DNA from: Gammaproteobacteria bacterium
GTDB lineage: Bacteria > Pseudomonadota > Gammaproteobacteria > Eutrophobiales > Eutrophobiaceae
DNA: 47,208 nucleotides
Assembly: GCA_016179185.1 (NCBI GenBank)
Contig: JACORW010000068.1
Location: forward strand, 1-47,208
Direction: 5' to 3'
Shown: positions 27,119 to 36,734 of the stretch, one piece after another
Layout of the letters: every line of letters starts with the position of its first letter
Position numbering within the stretch: position 1 is the first letter of the stretch
Made by a program: the position numbers and the translations under genes
Notes under the pieces: generated by a model
The model's database searches: none
What the model was told of the DNA's origin: nothing
What the model saw: the letters and a program-made list of their open reading frames with translations, nothing else

Positions 27119-30100
27119 GTGGGAAGCGTGATTAACAGGGGAACCCTGAGACTGGTAGCGTTCATTGCCGGGGTGTTTTTGGCGGACCCGGTGCTGGCTG
27201 CCACCTGCACCAGCAACGTCGCACCCAACGGTAACTGGAGTGCAAGCGGCAGTTGGTCGGCATGCGGGGGAGGCATCCCGCAGAACGGTGACGACGTGGT
27301 CATCGCAGCCAACGACACCATCATCTTGGATGTCACCACAAATGACCTGGATGATTTCACGATTAATGCCAGCGGAATTTTGCGCGGAGACAATACCGGC
27401 AAAATCCTGCAGCTCGGCGGGGGAGGTGGCGAGGACTTTACCAATGACGGCACGCTGGATTTCGGGCCCGGCAATCTGGCGACGGTCAGGCTCAGCGGTG
27501 GTAACTCGCGTTGGGGTGGCGCCGGCACGTGGAATCTGAGTGTCCTGGACATAGTTGCCAGGACACTGACGTTTTCGGCGGGCACCACCGCGACACTGAA
27601 TTTCAGTGGTGACGCCGCACCCATCCTCTTCACCACCGGTATCGTCACGTCCCGGTCCACGATTACCTGGAATTTTGCCGGCAGTGTGGCGCAAACCCTG
27701 CCCACCAGCACCAACGTCAAGTACGGGGCCATCGCCACGAACAATTCCGCCGGGGTGACGCTGGGGGTCGCCCTTTCCGCCACCAGCCTGCTGGACAACC
27801 TGGGTGTGCAGAGCGGCATTTTCAACGATGGCGGCTTTGCCATCGTGGGGAATACGGGCAAGACCTTTTCCGTGTCCAGCGACGCCACGTTCAATCTCAC
27901 CAATGCCGCCGGCATGGTCACCGGATTCAGCACGAAGACCTTCGGCGCCACCAGCACCGTGAATTACGCGCTGAATGGCGATCAGCCGGTGAGCGCGGAG
28001 ACCTACGGCCACCTGACCCTGAGCGGCGGCGGTAACAAGACGCCCGCCGCCGGCACAACCACCATCGCCGGCGACTTCACGCTGGCCGCGGGTGTCACCT
28101 ATGCCGGCACCACGAACAATCCCACCGTGAACCTGGCCGGCAACCTTTCCAACAGCGGTACATTCAATTCCGGCACCGGCACCTTCACCTTCAACGGCAG
28201 CGCGGCCCAGTCCGTGACCGGCGCCACCACGTTCACGAACATGACACTGGACAACGGCAGCGGCCTCACCCTGAACAATGATGTCACTGCGAACACGCTG
28301 CTGACCTTCACCAACGGCACGATCACCACCGGCGCGAACAAGATGATCATTGACACGGCAGGCAGTCACACCGGCAGCAGCAGCGCCCGCTATGTCATCG
28401 GGACCATGGAAAAGGTCGGGCCGGTCGCCACGTTCACGTTCGCCGTCGGCGATGCCAGTAATTACACGCCGGTCCTCACCGCATTCAGCGGCGGGGGCGC
28501 CAGCGGCAGCCTGGCCGTCAACACGACCGCCGGGGAGCACCCGAACATCGGCACCTCCACGCTGGACTCGACCCGGAGCGTGAATCGCTACTGGACGCTC
28601 ACCAGTACCGGCCTCACCGGCACCTACGACGCCACCATCACCTTCATATCGCCGGGGGACGTGGACTCGGCCTCCGATTTTTCCTCTTACACGATCCAGC
28701 GCTTTTCCGGGGGCAGTTGGTTCACGACCACCACCGGCGCACAGAACAATACGGATACTTCCGCCACCGGACTGACCGGATTCGGCGATTTTGCCGTCGC
28801 GGTGCCCCTGTCCGGGGTCAATCATTATCTGATCAGCCATGACGGCAGCATGGTGACCTGCCTGACCGAGGACATCATTTTTACCGCGCACAATGCCGGT
28901 CACATTGCCGTCAACCCGTCCTCCGGCAATGTGTTGTCCGTTTCCACGTCCACCGGGCGGGGCACCTGGACGCTGGCACCATTGGGCGGCACCGGAACCT
29001 TCACCGATGCCACGCCCAATGACGGCAGCGCCACCTACCAGTTCCTGGGCGGCGAACCGGCGGTGACGCTGCGCCTCAGCTACACGAATCCAGCGACGGA
29101 CCCCGAGGCTGTGAATTTCAATGTGTCCGACAACAACGGCAAGACCGAGGCCACCGGCACCGCCGCCGGCGACAGCGACGACGCCGATCTCGGCGTCAGC
29201 AAGACCGGGTTCGTGTTCTACAACAGCACGGACAGCAACACGACGTTTCCGACACAGATCGCCGGCAAGCGATCCGACCAGGGGTTTGGTGCCAAGAACC
29301 TGGCGTTGCGCGCGGTGAAGGTGTCTGACTCCGATCCCAGCGTCTGTTCCACGCTGTTTGCCAATGGCAGCGACGTGATCGTGGAATTGGGCGCCGAGTG
29401 CAGGAATCCGGTTGCCTGCGCCGGCCAGCAGGTCAGCGTGACCAACAACGGCAACACCAGCGCGCTTTCGACCAACGATGATAATGGGGGAGTACTTACT
29501 ACCGGTTTTACGCCGGTAACACTGCGCTTCGCGGCCAGTTCCACCGCGGAACTGCACGTCAGCTATCCCGATGCCGGACAGATGCAGTTGCATGCGCGCT
29601 TTGACCTGGGGGATCCGGTGGGCACTTTCATGACCGGCTCGTCCAATGATTTTGTCGTGCAACCGTTCGGGTTCCTGGTGACCGCCACCGGCAATCCTGC
29701 CGCGGCGGATGAAACCGGCACCGTATACAAGTCGGCGGATGACGATTTCACTTCCACCATCAAGGCCATCGGCTGGCAGTCCGCGGACGATGCCAACAAT
29801 GATGGCATTCCGGACGGGCACGAGGCGGCAGACACCGATCCCACCAACAATGCCGACCTGTCGGACAACGCCGCACTGCCCAATTTCGGCCAGGAATCCG
29901 GCGGTGGCGAGGACGTGGCGCTGACCGCGGCGCTGGAGCAGCCCGCGGGCGGTGCCGATCCCGGATTGAGCGGTGGGACCTCCGTGACGAGTTTCACTGC
30001 CGGCGCAGGAAGCACGGCGACCGCGCGATATGCCGAGGTCGGCATCATCGAAATCAGCACCGTCATTTCCGACGGTGACTATCTGGGTATCGGCGCCGCC

Positions 30101-31093
30101 GCGACGGCGCTTGCGCGCGGCAAGAGTGGCCGCGTCGGCCGCTTCCGGCCCTTCGAATTCACGGTCACCGGGAATACACCGGCGTTCACGCCCGCGTGCA
30201 ACGCGGACACGACGGATTTCACCTACCTGGACCAACCGTTCAATTATGCGACCGCGGCGCAGGTGACCATCACCGCGAAGAGCAAGCTGGGGGCGACGAC
30301 GACGAACTACGACAGCGCCTGGTGGAAGCTCGCCAACTTTTCGGCGACCTACGCCCATGATGGCGGAGCGTTGCCGGGCGGAGTCACGCTGGACAGCGCG
30401 GCCGCGAGTCATGCCGCGGTGGATTGCAGCGGCGGGGTCTGTGACGGCGTGTTCACTTCCACGTTCGCCGGGCCATTCATGTACAGCCGCACGGTCACGC
30501 TGACGGCGCCATTTGCTGCCGCCGTGGACATCACGCTGAGCAGCATCACCGACAGCGACGGCGTGACCTACGCGGGCAATCCGTTCAAATTCGAAAACAT
30601 CGTGTTTACCGGGGGCGCAAACCAGCAGCGTTGGGGCCGGTTGGCGATCTCGGAGTCTGTGGGCGATCCGGCGCTTACAGTGGACGTGCCGGTGACCGCG
30701 GAGTATTACGACGGGGCCGCGTTCGTCCAGAACGCGGACGACGACTGCTCCGCATTCGATCTGGCGAACGATGTCAGTCTCACGAACGAGGCCAGCGGCA
30801 CGCAGGACGGGGACCAGTCCATGACCATTGGTGGCGGCACCACCTCGGTGACGTCCGGAAACGGATTGATGGGCAACGGCTCGGATCTGATGACCTTCAG
30901 CGCCCCGGGTTCCGGAAATACCGGGTTGGTGGACATCGCCGTGGACCTGGATACCGCCACCGGCGCCGATCTGCCGTGGCTTTTTTTCGACTGGGACGGG
31001 GACGGAATCTTCGACACGACTACGTCGGGCCGGGCCTCCTTCGGGATCATCTCCGGGCCCCAGAGCATAATTTACTCGCGCGAACCCTGGTAA
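27119..31093 (+). CDS. mshQ: MSHA biogenesis protein MshQ-like, large exported adhesin-like protein
   Basis: A 1324-residue exported protein. The signal peptide ends near VLAATC. The N-terminal half (about 30-560) is Gly/Thr/Asn-rich with short repeated strands, suggesting a beta-helix or beta-sandwich stalk; motifs such as TGFGDFAVA resemble large secreted proteins of Bacteroidota. From about 567 (NHYLISHDG) to the end it matches the DUF6701 region of MshQ: FTPACN, FTYLDQPF, ITAKSKLGATTTNYD, WWKL, MYSRTVTL, QRWGRLA and the final FGIISGPQSIIYSREPW. A calcium-type motif (DANNDGIPDG) is near residue 895 and another (DWDGDGIFD) near the end. Only GTG 27119 or GTG 27128 can start it. MshQ usually follows mshP; here it stands alone upstream of mshI. 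Confidence 0.85.
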   Translation: MGSVINRGTLRLVAFIAGVFLADPVLAATCTSNVAPNGNWSASGSWSACGGGIPQNGDDVVIAANDTIILDVTTNDLDDFTINASGILRGDNTGKILQLGGGGGEDFTNDGTLDFGPGNLATVRLSGGNSRWGGAGTWNLSVLDIVARTLTFSAGTTATLNFSGDAAPILFTTGIVTSRSTITWNFAGSVAQTLPTSTNVKYGAIATNNSAGVTLGVALSATSLLDNLGVQSGIFNDGGFAIVGNTGKTFSVSSDATFNLTNAAGMVTGFSTKTFGATSTVNYALNGDQPVSAETYGHLTLSGGGNKTPAAGTTTIAGDFTLAAGVTYAGTTNNPTVNLAGNLSNSGTFNSGTGTFTFNGSAAQSVTGATTFTNMTLDNGSGLTLNNDVTANTLLTFTNGTITTGANKMIIDTAGSHTGSSSARYVIGTMEKVGPVATFTFAVGDASNYTPVLTAFSGGGASGSLAVNTTAGEHPNIGTSTLDSTRSVNRYWTLTSTGLTGTYDATITFISPGDVDSASDFSSYTIQRFSGGSWFTTTTGAQNNTDTSATGLTGFGDFAVAVPLSGVNHYLISHDGSMVTCLTEDIIFTAHNAGHIAVNPSSGNVLSVSTSTGRGTWTLAPLGGTGTFTDATPNDGSATYQFLGGEPAVTLRLSYTNPATDPEAVNFNVSDNNGKTEATGTAAGDSDDADLGVSKTGFVFYNSTDSNTTFPTQIAGKRSDQGFGAKNLALRAVKVSDSDPSVCSTLFANGSDVIVELGAECRNPVACAGQQVSVTNNGNTSALSTNDDNGGVLTTGFTPVTLRFAASSTAELHVSYPDAGQMQLHARFDLGDPVGTFMTGSSNDFVVQPFGFLVTATGNPAAADETGTVYKSADDDFTSTIKAIGWQSADDANNDGIPDGHEAADTDPTNNADLSDNAALPNFGQESGGGEDVALTAALEQPAGGADPGLSGGTSVTSFTAGAGSTATARYAEVGIIEISTVISDGDYLGIGAAATALARGKSGRVGRFRPFEFTVTGNTPAFTPACNADTTDFTYLDQPFNYATAAQVTITAKSKLGATTTNYDSAWWKLANFSATYAHDGGALPGGVTLDSAAASHAAVDCSGGVCDGVFTSTFAGPFMYSRTVTLTAPFAAAVDITLSSITDSDGVTYAGNPFKFENIVFTGGANQQRWGRLAISESVGDPALTVDVPVTAEYYDGAAFVQNADDDCSAFDLANDVSLTNEASGTQDGDQSMTIGGGTTSVTSGNGLMGNGSDLMTFSAPGSGNTGLVDIAVDLDTATGADLPWLFFDWDGDGIFDTTTSGRASFGIISGPQSIIYSREPW

Positions 31094-31116
31094 CCCGGTT
31101 TTTCCGGCTCCCCCCA

Positions 31117-31146
31117 GCCGGCAAGCTGCCGGGGACTTTGTTTTCG
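31117..31146 (+). terminator. Probable terminator after mshQ
   Basis: CCGGC-AAGCT-GCCGG stem-loop followed by GGACTTTGTTTT. The stem is short but GC-rich and the tail is T-rich, so it probably separates mshQ from the mshI operon. Confidence 0.5.
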
Positions 31147-31196
31147 TCGTCGCAAAATCCTTAAAAATCAAAATATTAGCCGTATTCCCGAGATCG

Positions 31197-31213
31197 CTGC
31201 TGCATTGCAGCAG
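31197..31213. other. Small inverted repeat upstream of mshI
   Basis: CTGCTGC-ATT-GCAGCAG, a 7-bp stem with a 3-base loop. It has no T-run and may be an operator or part of the leader of the mshI operon. The rest of the 31094-31391 gap shows no gene; TTGACT at 31295 is a possible -35 with no good -10. Confidence 0.35.
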
Positions 31214-31391
31214 CCACACCCCCGGCATTTGATTCCTGGCGCACCAGAGCGGCGCAGACGCCATTCCGTCTGCCGGCATTATTCCTATTTTCCATTGACT
31301 ATCATGCACTAAGAGAGGAAACTTAGACTTGGGGTTAAAGTTGCTGCCTGAAACCGGCACAGGCTCCCAGGCTTTACCGTGGTACGAAAGA

Positions 31392-32351
31392 ATGCTCGGA
31401 CTGTTGAGAACAAAGGTCGAAAAAAACGCGCTCGCTTCGGTGTGCATGCGGGAACACGGCATTGCCGTCGCGAAAGTACGGCGTGAGGAAAATCTTCCGC
31501 CGGTGCTGGAGCAGGCGTTGTTCGAGCCCGTTTCCGGCGAACCGGATCGATCGGAGGTGCTCGCCCGGCTGGTCAGGTCGCAGCGCCTCGACCGGGCCAC
31601 GGCGGTCACGGCGATGGAGCTGGGCACCTACGCCCTGGTGCTGGTGGAGGCGCCGGACGTCAAGCCGGAGGAATTGCGCGCCGCGATCCGCTGGCGCATC
31701 AAGGACCTTATAGATTTTCACATTGACGACGCGGTGGTGGATGCATTCGAGTGTCCGCAGCAGTACACCGCCGGACAGAATCGCATGATGTACGCGGTGG
31801 TCGCCCGCAGCAGCGAGGTGCGCGCGCTGATTAACGCATTGACCCGGTCGGGACTCAGGCTGGAAGTCGTGGATATCCCCGAGATGGCGCTGCGCAATGT
31901 CTCGGCGCTGCTGCCCGAGGACAGCGGCGGGGTGGCTTTGCTCCAGGTTGGGGAGCGCCGCGGGCTCATTGTCATCACGCGGCAGCAGAAACTCTACATG
32001 TCCCGGCGCATCGAGACCGGGCTCTCCCATCTGCCCGATACCGCCATCCACGCTGCTGACCGGGACACCATCGAAGACTGGCTGGATCGCATCATTCTGG
32101 AGATCCAGCGCTCGCTGGATTACTACGAGCGGCATTTCGGCGCGCCGCCGGTGTCTGCGGTGGTGATTTGCCCGACCGGCAGGGAAATCCCGGGGATGGC
32201 GGAATACATGGCCGGGCAACTGGGTATTCCGGCGCGCCTGCTGGACGTCAACGGGATCATAGACAGCGAAACGCCGCTGGATGCGGCAACGCAGGCGGAC
32301 TGCCTGCTGGCCATCGGCGCGGCGCTGCGCCAGGAGTCGCGCACGCTGTGA
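31392..32351 (+). CDS. mshI: MSHA biogenesis protein MshI (PilM-like)
   Basis: Actin-like cytoplasmic protein of the pilus inner-membrane platform, equivalent to PilM. It has the PilM-type beginning (ASVCMREHGIAVAKVRRE), RWRIKDLIDFHIDDAVVDAF, MMYAVVARSSEVRALINAL, and the second-half block SLDYYERHFG near residue 240. ATG at 31392 gives the usual MshI start; TTG at 31329 with GAGAGG upstream would add 21 residues. It is the first gene of an operon whose members overlap or nearly touch through 42428. The next start codon (GTG) overlaps its stop. Confidence 0.83.
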   Translation: MLGLLRTKVEKNALASVCMREHGIAVAKVRREENLPPVLEQALFEPVSGEPDRSEVLARLVRSQRLDRATAVTAMELGTYALVLVEAPDVKPEELRAAIRWRIKDLIDFHIDDAVVDAFECPQQYTAGQNRMMYAVVARSSEVRALINALTRSGLRLEVVDIPEMALRNVSALLPEDSGGVALLQVGERRGLIVITRQQKLYMSRRIETGLSHLPDTAIHAADRDTIEDWLDRIILEIQRSLDYYERHFGAPPVSAVVICPTGREIPGMAEYMAGQLGIPARLLDVNGIIDSETPLDAATQADCLLAIGAALRQESRTL

Positions 32352-33043
32352 TTCAGCAAATCAATCTCTACCAGCCGATCTTCCGCAAGCAGAAGGTCGT
32401 ATTTTCAGCGCTCGCCATGGTGCAGGTGTGGGGCATCGTCGCGCTGATGATGACCGTCATTGCCGGCTATACCGCGTATCAGATCAGGGCCCTGGAGCGG
32501 CAACTGGCGGAAGCGCGGAAGTATCAGTCCGTGACGCAGGGCAACGTGGACAAACTCAAGGCGCAGGAACTGGCGAAGACACCGAGCAAGCTGCTCGAGT
32601 CCGAGGTCAGGCGCGCTCAGGTGGAAATGGCGGAGCGGCGCCAGGTGGCGGACCTGCTGTCCTCCGGGGCCCTGTCAAACGTGCGCGGCTTCTCCGCCCA
32701 GTTCGAGGGACTGGCCAGGCAGCACGCCGGCGGAGCCTGGCTCACCGAGATCAGCATGCGCGAGGGTGGCAACTGGATCAATCTGCGCGGTATCGCGCTG
32801 GCGCCCGAAATCGTTCCGGCATATCTGCGCAACCTGCTGGCAGCGGAGGCGTTCGCCGGCATGAAATTCAACGTGCTCAATCTTCAGGCGTCCGTGGACG
32901 ACCCCGGTCGCCTGTGGTTCGAGGTGGGCACGGCGGTAAAGGAAACCGCGCCGGCCGGCGCGGCACCACAGCCGGCGGGCCGCCCATCCGTGTCCGGGAG
33001 ACAGAATGATGAGATCGTGGGAATCACTCGCCGGACGAATTGA
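32348..33043 (+). CDS. PilN domain-containing MSHA platform protein
   Basis: Type IV pilus PilN homolog, a bitopic inner-membrane protein that bridges the PilM-like MshI and PilO-like MshJ. The conserved N-terminal QQINLYQPIFRK is the MshI/PilM-binding segment. One membrane helix (about 20-45, VWGIVALMMTVIAGYTAYQI) is followed by a coiled coil and a ferredoxin-like periplasmic domain (SMREGGNWINLRGIAL). GTG at 32348 overlaps the mshI stop by four bases. In other msh loci this gene is sometimes called mshI2. Confidence 0.87.
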   Translation: MIQQINLYQPIFRKQKVVFSALAMVQVWGIVALMMTVIAGYTAYQIRALERQLAEARKYQSVTQGNVDKLKAQELAKTPSKLLESEVRRAQVEMAERRQVADLLSSGALSNVRGFSAQFEGLARQHAGGAWLTEISMREGGNWINLRGIALAPEIVPAYLRNLLAAEAFAGMKFNVLNLQASVDDPGRLWFEVGTAVKETAPAGAAPQPAGRPSVSGRQNDEIVGITRRTN

Positions 33044-33701
33044 CGCGTTCACGCTAAGGGAGCGGGGCTTCGTGATCGCGGGCCTGCTCGCGGCCACCTA
33101 TTTTGTCTGGACCGCGGCGTTCATGCAGCCCATGGAAAAGCAGCAGCGCGAACTGAAGCTGTCTCAGGAACGTGTTGCCGCGGAGATTGCCGGATTGAAC
33201 GCGCAGGCGCAGACCATTTTGAAACAGGCGCAACAGGACCCCAATGTCATCCACCGCGCGGAACTGGAGTCGTTGAAGAAGGAGCTTGCACAACTGAACG
33301 AGAAGCTTGCGGGCACGACCGATCATCTTGTGACGCCGGGGCAGATGCCCAGGGTGCTGGAGACCGTGCTGCAGGAGGCCGGCGGACTCCAGTTGCAGCA
33401 GGTCGTCAGCCTGGGCAGCAGCCCGCTGGTGCCGGAGAAGACGCCTGCCGGGAAGTCCGCGGAGGCCGGCGATGCAGATGACGGCGGCGAAGTTGCTGCA
33501 CGCAAGGTCTACAAGCACGGCGTAAAGCTGGTTTTGCAGGGGAGCTTTTTCAGCGTGCTGGAGTTCCTGCGCAAACTGGAGCGGCTGGACTGGAAGTTCT
33601 TCTGGGACGCGATTGATTTCCGTGTCGTGGATTACCCGGATGCCACGGTGGAGATAACCGTGTTTACCATCAGTCTTGAACCCACGTGGATTGGGAGCTG
33701 A
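33006..33701 (+). CDS. mshJ: MSHA biogenesis protein MshJ (PilO-like)
   Basis: Inner-membrane platform protein of the PilO type. A membrane helix (about 22-42, VIAGLLAATYFVWTAAFMQP) is followed by a long coiled coil (ELKLSQERVAAEIAGLNAQAQ) and a periplasmic domain with YKHGVKLVLQGSFFSVLEFL and a C-terminal VEITVFTISLEPTW, typical of MshJ. It starts inside the previous gene (38-base overlap), which implies tight translational coupling. Confidence 0.86.
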   Translation: MMRSWESLAGRIDAFTLRERGFVIAGLLAATYFVWTAAFMQPMEKQQRELKLSQERVAAEIAGLNAQAQTILKQAQQDPNVIHRAELESLKKELAQLNEKLAGTTDHLVTPGQMPRVLETVLQEAGGLQLQQVVSLGSSPLVPEKTPAGKSAEAGDADDGGEVAARKVYKHGVKLVLQGSFFSVLEFLRKLERLDWKFFWDAIDFRVVDYPDATVEITVFTISLEPTWIGS

Positions 33702-33703
33702 GC

Positions 33704-34069
33704 GTGCCGATGTTCCTGATGATTTCCGGCATCACACTGGCGGCGGCGCTGGCCGGCGATACGGGCTCGTTGCCGGATCCGACGCGGCCGGTGGACTATC
33801 TCCCGGCATCCGCCCAGGCGCAGCCATTGCCCGGGGAGCTGATCGACTGGCGGCTGACGGCGGTGCGGATCGGCAGGGAGGATCGGTCCGCGGTGCTGAA
33901 CGGCAAGGTGGTGCACGCCGGGGAGTCCGTCGGCCGGGCCCGGATCATCGAGATCCGGCCCGGTGCCGTGCTGGTGGAATTCGATCGCAAACAACTGGAA
34001 GTCCGCCTGCACGGGGTTCCGGTCAAAAAACAGATAACGGACAAGACATCCATTCCGGTGCAGCCATGA
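33704..34069 (+). CDS. mshK: MSHA biogenesis protein MshK
   Basis: Small periplasmic protein with a signal peptide (MFLMISGITLAAALA) and the mark LPDPTRP that recurs in MshK and PilP-like partners. The rest (TAVRIGREDRSAVLNGKVVHAGESV) resembles the PilP/GspC-type domain that links the platform to the secretin. GTG at 33704 has GGGAG six bases upstream and is preferred; an in-frame GTG at 33686 overlaps mshJ. The stop overlaps the mshL start (ATGA). Confidence 0.82.
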   Translation: MPMFLMISGITLAAALAGDTGSLPDPTRPVDYLPASAQAQPLPGELIDWRLTAVRIGREDRSAVLNGKVVHAGESVGRARIIEIRPGAVLVEFDRKQLEVRLHGVPVKKQITDKTSIPVQP

Positions 34070-35787
34070 GTTCGCTCATTCATCGCAGCGTCATCACCTG
34101 CCTCAGCGCCGTACTCGTGCTGTCGGCGGGTTGCGAAACCACCAGTCCACGGACGGGTGTTTCCGAACACGTCGGCAAGATCATGGAAGAGGCCATCGCC
34201 ACGAACCCGGATAAAGCCGCTGTGCCGGAGGAAGTGGCGGATGCGCTGTTGCCCACCATTGACCTGTCATCGGCGAAGTTGCCGAAGGTCGAGAGCCAGG
34301 ATCGGTTCGACATCTCCGTCAGCGAGGTTCCCGCGGACCAGTTTTTCCTGAGCCTGGTGGACGGCACGCCGTACAACATCGTCATTCATCCGGAAGTAAG
34401 GGGAAGCATCACGCTGAATCTGCAAAACGTCGGCATCCCGGATGTGCTCGAGGCTGTGCGCGACGTGTACGGGTATGAGTTCGTCAGCACGCCTTATGGC
34501 TTCCAGGTGTTGCCGGGCCGTTTACAGGCGCGCATTTACCAAATCAACTATCTCAATGTGGAACGAGCCGGAAAATCCGCGACGCTGGTGAGTTCAGGTG
34601 CGTTAACAAGCACTGAATCCAATAATAGCGGCGATCGCCAAGATCGAACGAGATCCGGTGGGGACCAGACTTCGAGCACGCGTCTGTTTGGGACCGAGAT
34701 TAGTACGCGTCAACCAGTAACCACATTTTGGTCTGAGTTGCGCGACTCGATCGCGGCGATTGTCGGTGAAGGAGAAGGTCGCGACGTAGTGGTAAACCCT
34801 CAATCCGGTGTGGTCGTCGTGCGCGCGCTGCCCACCGAACTGCGGGAGGTGGAGACGTTTTTGCGAGCGACGCAACTGATCGTCCAGCGCCAGGTGATCC
34901 TGGAAGCCAAAATCATTGAAGTGCGGCTGGATGACCTGCACCAGACCGGTATCAACTGGGCCGGCATCCTCAAACCCGGAAGCGATTCCATCACCGTCGG
35001 CCAGATCGGCGGCGGCAGTGTGCTCGTGGATGAGGGCGGCGTCAGCGGCATCGCCGGCAATACCGGCAATCTCGATCCGGACAATCTGGCGCCGATACTG
35101 GGCACCGCCAGCGAGGCCTTTGGCGGCGTGTTCACTCTGGCGCTTAATCTTGGGGATTTCACCGCGTTCATCGAATTGCTGAAGACCCAGGGCAATGTCC
35201 AGATCCTTTCCAGCCCGCGTGTCTCGACAATGAACAATCAGAAGGCTGTAATCAAGGTGGGCACTGACGAATTTTTTGTGACGGAAATTGAAACTCAGAA
35301 TGTTTCCTCTGCAACGGCAACAACAGTCGTGCCAGACATCACTTTAACGCCGTTCTTCTCAGGTATTGCGTTGGATGTTACACCGCAGATCAGCGAGTCC
35401 GGCGACGTCACGTTGCATGTGCATCCCTCCATCAGCGAGGTTGTTGACCAGCAAAAGACAGTGATAATCGGAAATTTGCAACAGCAATTACCGTTGGCGC
35501 TGAGCACGGTTCGGGAAACGGACAGCATTGTGCGGGCAAAGAGCGGTCAGGTCGTCGTCATCGGCGGTCTGATGCAGGACATCATTGATGACCAGGACGC
35601 CAAGACGCCGGTGGCCGGAGACATCCCGTTGCTGGGCAATCTGTTCAAGCACAAGCGACATAACACGGTAAAGAGCGAACTGGTGATACTGCTCAGGCCC
35701 GTTGTTGTGGCTGAAAATGCCCAGTGGCGGAGTGAGCTGGAGAAATCCGCGGACTACATCAAGCGCGTCCATGAACCGCCCAAGTAG
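34066..35787 (+). CDS. mshL: MSHA secretin MshL
   Basis: Outer-membrane secretin through which the pilus emerges. A signal sequence with a probable lipobox (LSAGC, Cys at residue 23) is followed by N-domains (residues about 80-200) and the secretin core. The core includes VQRQVILEAKIIEV, GNVQILSSPRVSTMNNQKAVIKVG, ALDVTPQISESGDVTLHVHP, VVVIGGLMQDIIDDQDAKTPVAGDIPLLGNLF and SELVILLRPVVV. 573 residues. Two internal stretches (about 34590-34800 and 35230-35520) have noticeably lower GC and more A/T-ending codons than the rest, suggesting patchwork recombination. Confidence 0.92.
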   Translation: MSSLIHRSVITCLSAVLVLSAGCETTSPRTGVSEHVGKIMEEAIATNPDKAAVPEEVADALLPTIDLSSAKLPKVESQDRFDISVSEVPADQFFLSLVDGTPYNIVIHPEVRGSITLNLQNVGIPDVLEAVRDVYGYEFVSTPYGFQVLPGRLQARIYQINYLNVERAGKSATLVSSGALTSTESNNSGDRQDRTRSGGDQTSSTRLFGTEISTRQPVTTFWSELRDSIAAIVGEGEGRDVVVNPQSGVVVVRALPTELREVETFLRATQLIVQRQVILEAKIIEVRLDDLHQTGINWAGILKPGSDSITVGQIGGGSVLVDEGGVSGIAGNTGNLDPDNLAPILGTASEAFGGVFTLALNLGDFTAFIELLKTQGNVQILSSPRVSTMNNQKAVIKVGTDEFFVTEIETQNVSSATATTVVPDITLTPFFSGIALDVTPQISESGDVTLHVHPSISEVVDQQKTVIIGNLQQQLPLALSTVRETDSIVRAKSGQVVVIGGLMQDIIDDQDAKTPVAGDIPLLGNLFKHKRHNTVKSELVILLRPVVVAENAQWRSELEKSADYIKRVHEPPK

Positions 35788-35801
35788 CGGGGAGAGATGC
35801 C

Positions 35802-36698
35802 GTGTATCTTGAACATTTCGGGCTAAAGGAATTGCCGTTCAGCATCACTGCCGACACGGCGTTCTTCATGAATCGCGCCGGTCACCAGGATGCATTAAAC
35901 GTCATGCTGGTGGCCCTGCGCAGCGGCGAGGGATTCATCAAGGTCACCGGGGAAGTGGGGGTCGGCAAGACGCTGTTGTGTCACAAGCTGATCAAGACGC
36001 TCACGCCCGAATTCGCCGCCGCCTACATATATAACCCCTACCTCAACCCGGAGGGGTTGATCTCCGCGCTGGCCGATGAATTGCAGGTGGCATACGCCGA
36101 GACTGCCGGTCCCAACCAGATCCTCAAGGCTGTCACGCGGCGCCTGACGGAGCTGCATCAGGCCGGCAGGCGCGTTGTGCTGTGCCTGGATGAGGTCCAG
36201 GCCATGCCCATCCGCACACTGGAGGTATTGCGCCTGATCACGAACCTGGAGACCGAGAAGCGCAAACTCGTCCAGGTGGTCCTGTTCGGCCAGCCGGAGC
36301 TGGACTCGCTGCTTGAGCATCCGGCGGTGCGGCAACTCAAGCAACGCATCACGTTTTCGTACCTGCTGCTGCCGATGAACCGCATCGCGGTCCGTGCCTA
36401 CGTCCGCCACAGGCTGCGTGTCGCCGGCGGCCGCGGGCCGGACCTGTTTAGTGATTCCGCCGTCACCGCTTTGAGCCGTGCGTCGAAGGGCATCCCGAGA
36501 CTCATTAATATCCTCAGCCACAAGGCGATGATGGCGGCCTTCGGTGAAGGCGATGACCGGATCCGTCCGCGCCACGTGCAGGCGGCCATTCGTGACACCC
36601 TCGAGGCGCAGCAGACCCGCCTGCGCGGCTTGGCGGCGTGGATGCCGAATTTTCACCGCTGGTTGTTCGGCGCGCCGCTGACCGGGGCCCGGCGCTGA
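35802..36698 (+). CDS. mshM: MSHA biogenesis ATPase MshM (ExeA-like)
   Basis: AAA+ ATPase of the ExeA/GspA type that helps secretin or pilus assembly. The N-terminal YLEHFGLKELPFSIT is typical, with Walker A GEVGVGKT near residue 51, Walker B VVLCLDEVQAM near 127 and the C-terminal SRASKGIPRLINILSHKAMMAAF. GTG start at 35802. The 298 residues match MshM; the peptidoglycan-binding tail of ExeA is absent. Confidence 0.92.
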   Translation: MYLEHFGLKELPFSITADTAFFMNRAGHQDALNVMLVALRSGEGFIKVTGEVGVGKTLLCHKLIKTLTPEFAAAYIYNPYLNPEGLISALADELQVAYAETAGPNQILKAVTRRLTELHQAGRRVVLCLDEVQAMPIRTLEVLRLITNLETEKRKLVQVVLFGQPELDSLLEHPAVRQLKQRITFSYLLLPMNRIAVRAYVRHRLRVAGGRGPDLFSDSAVTALSRASKGIPRLINILSHKAMMAAFGEGDDRIRPRHVQAAIRDTLEAQQTRLRGLAAWMPNFHRWLFGAPLTGARR

Positions 36699-36734
36699 GC
36701 CGCGGGAAGGGAACCCGGATCGCAGGATCGGTCC

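Noticed and set aside
27116-31627. 1503-residue open frame on the minus strand opposite mshQ
   Set aside because: It is antisense to a well-supported DUF6701 protein, is low-complexity Gly/Arg/Val-rich, and reflects GC-rich codon phase.
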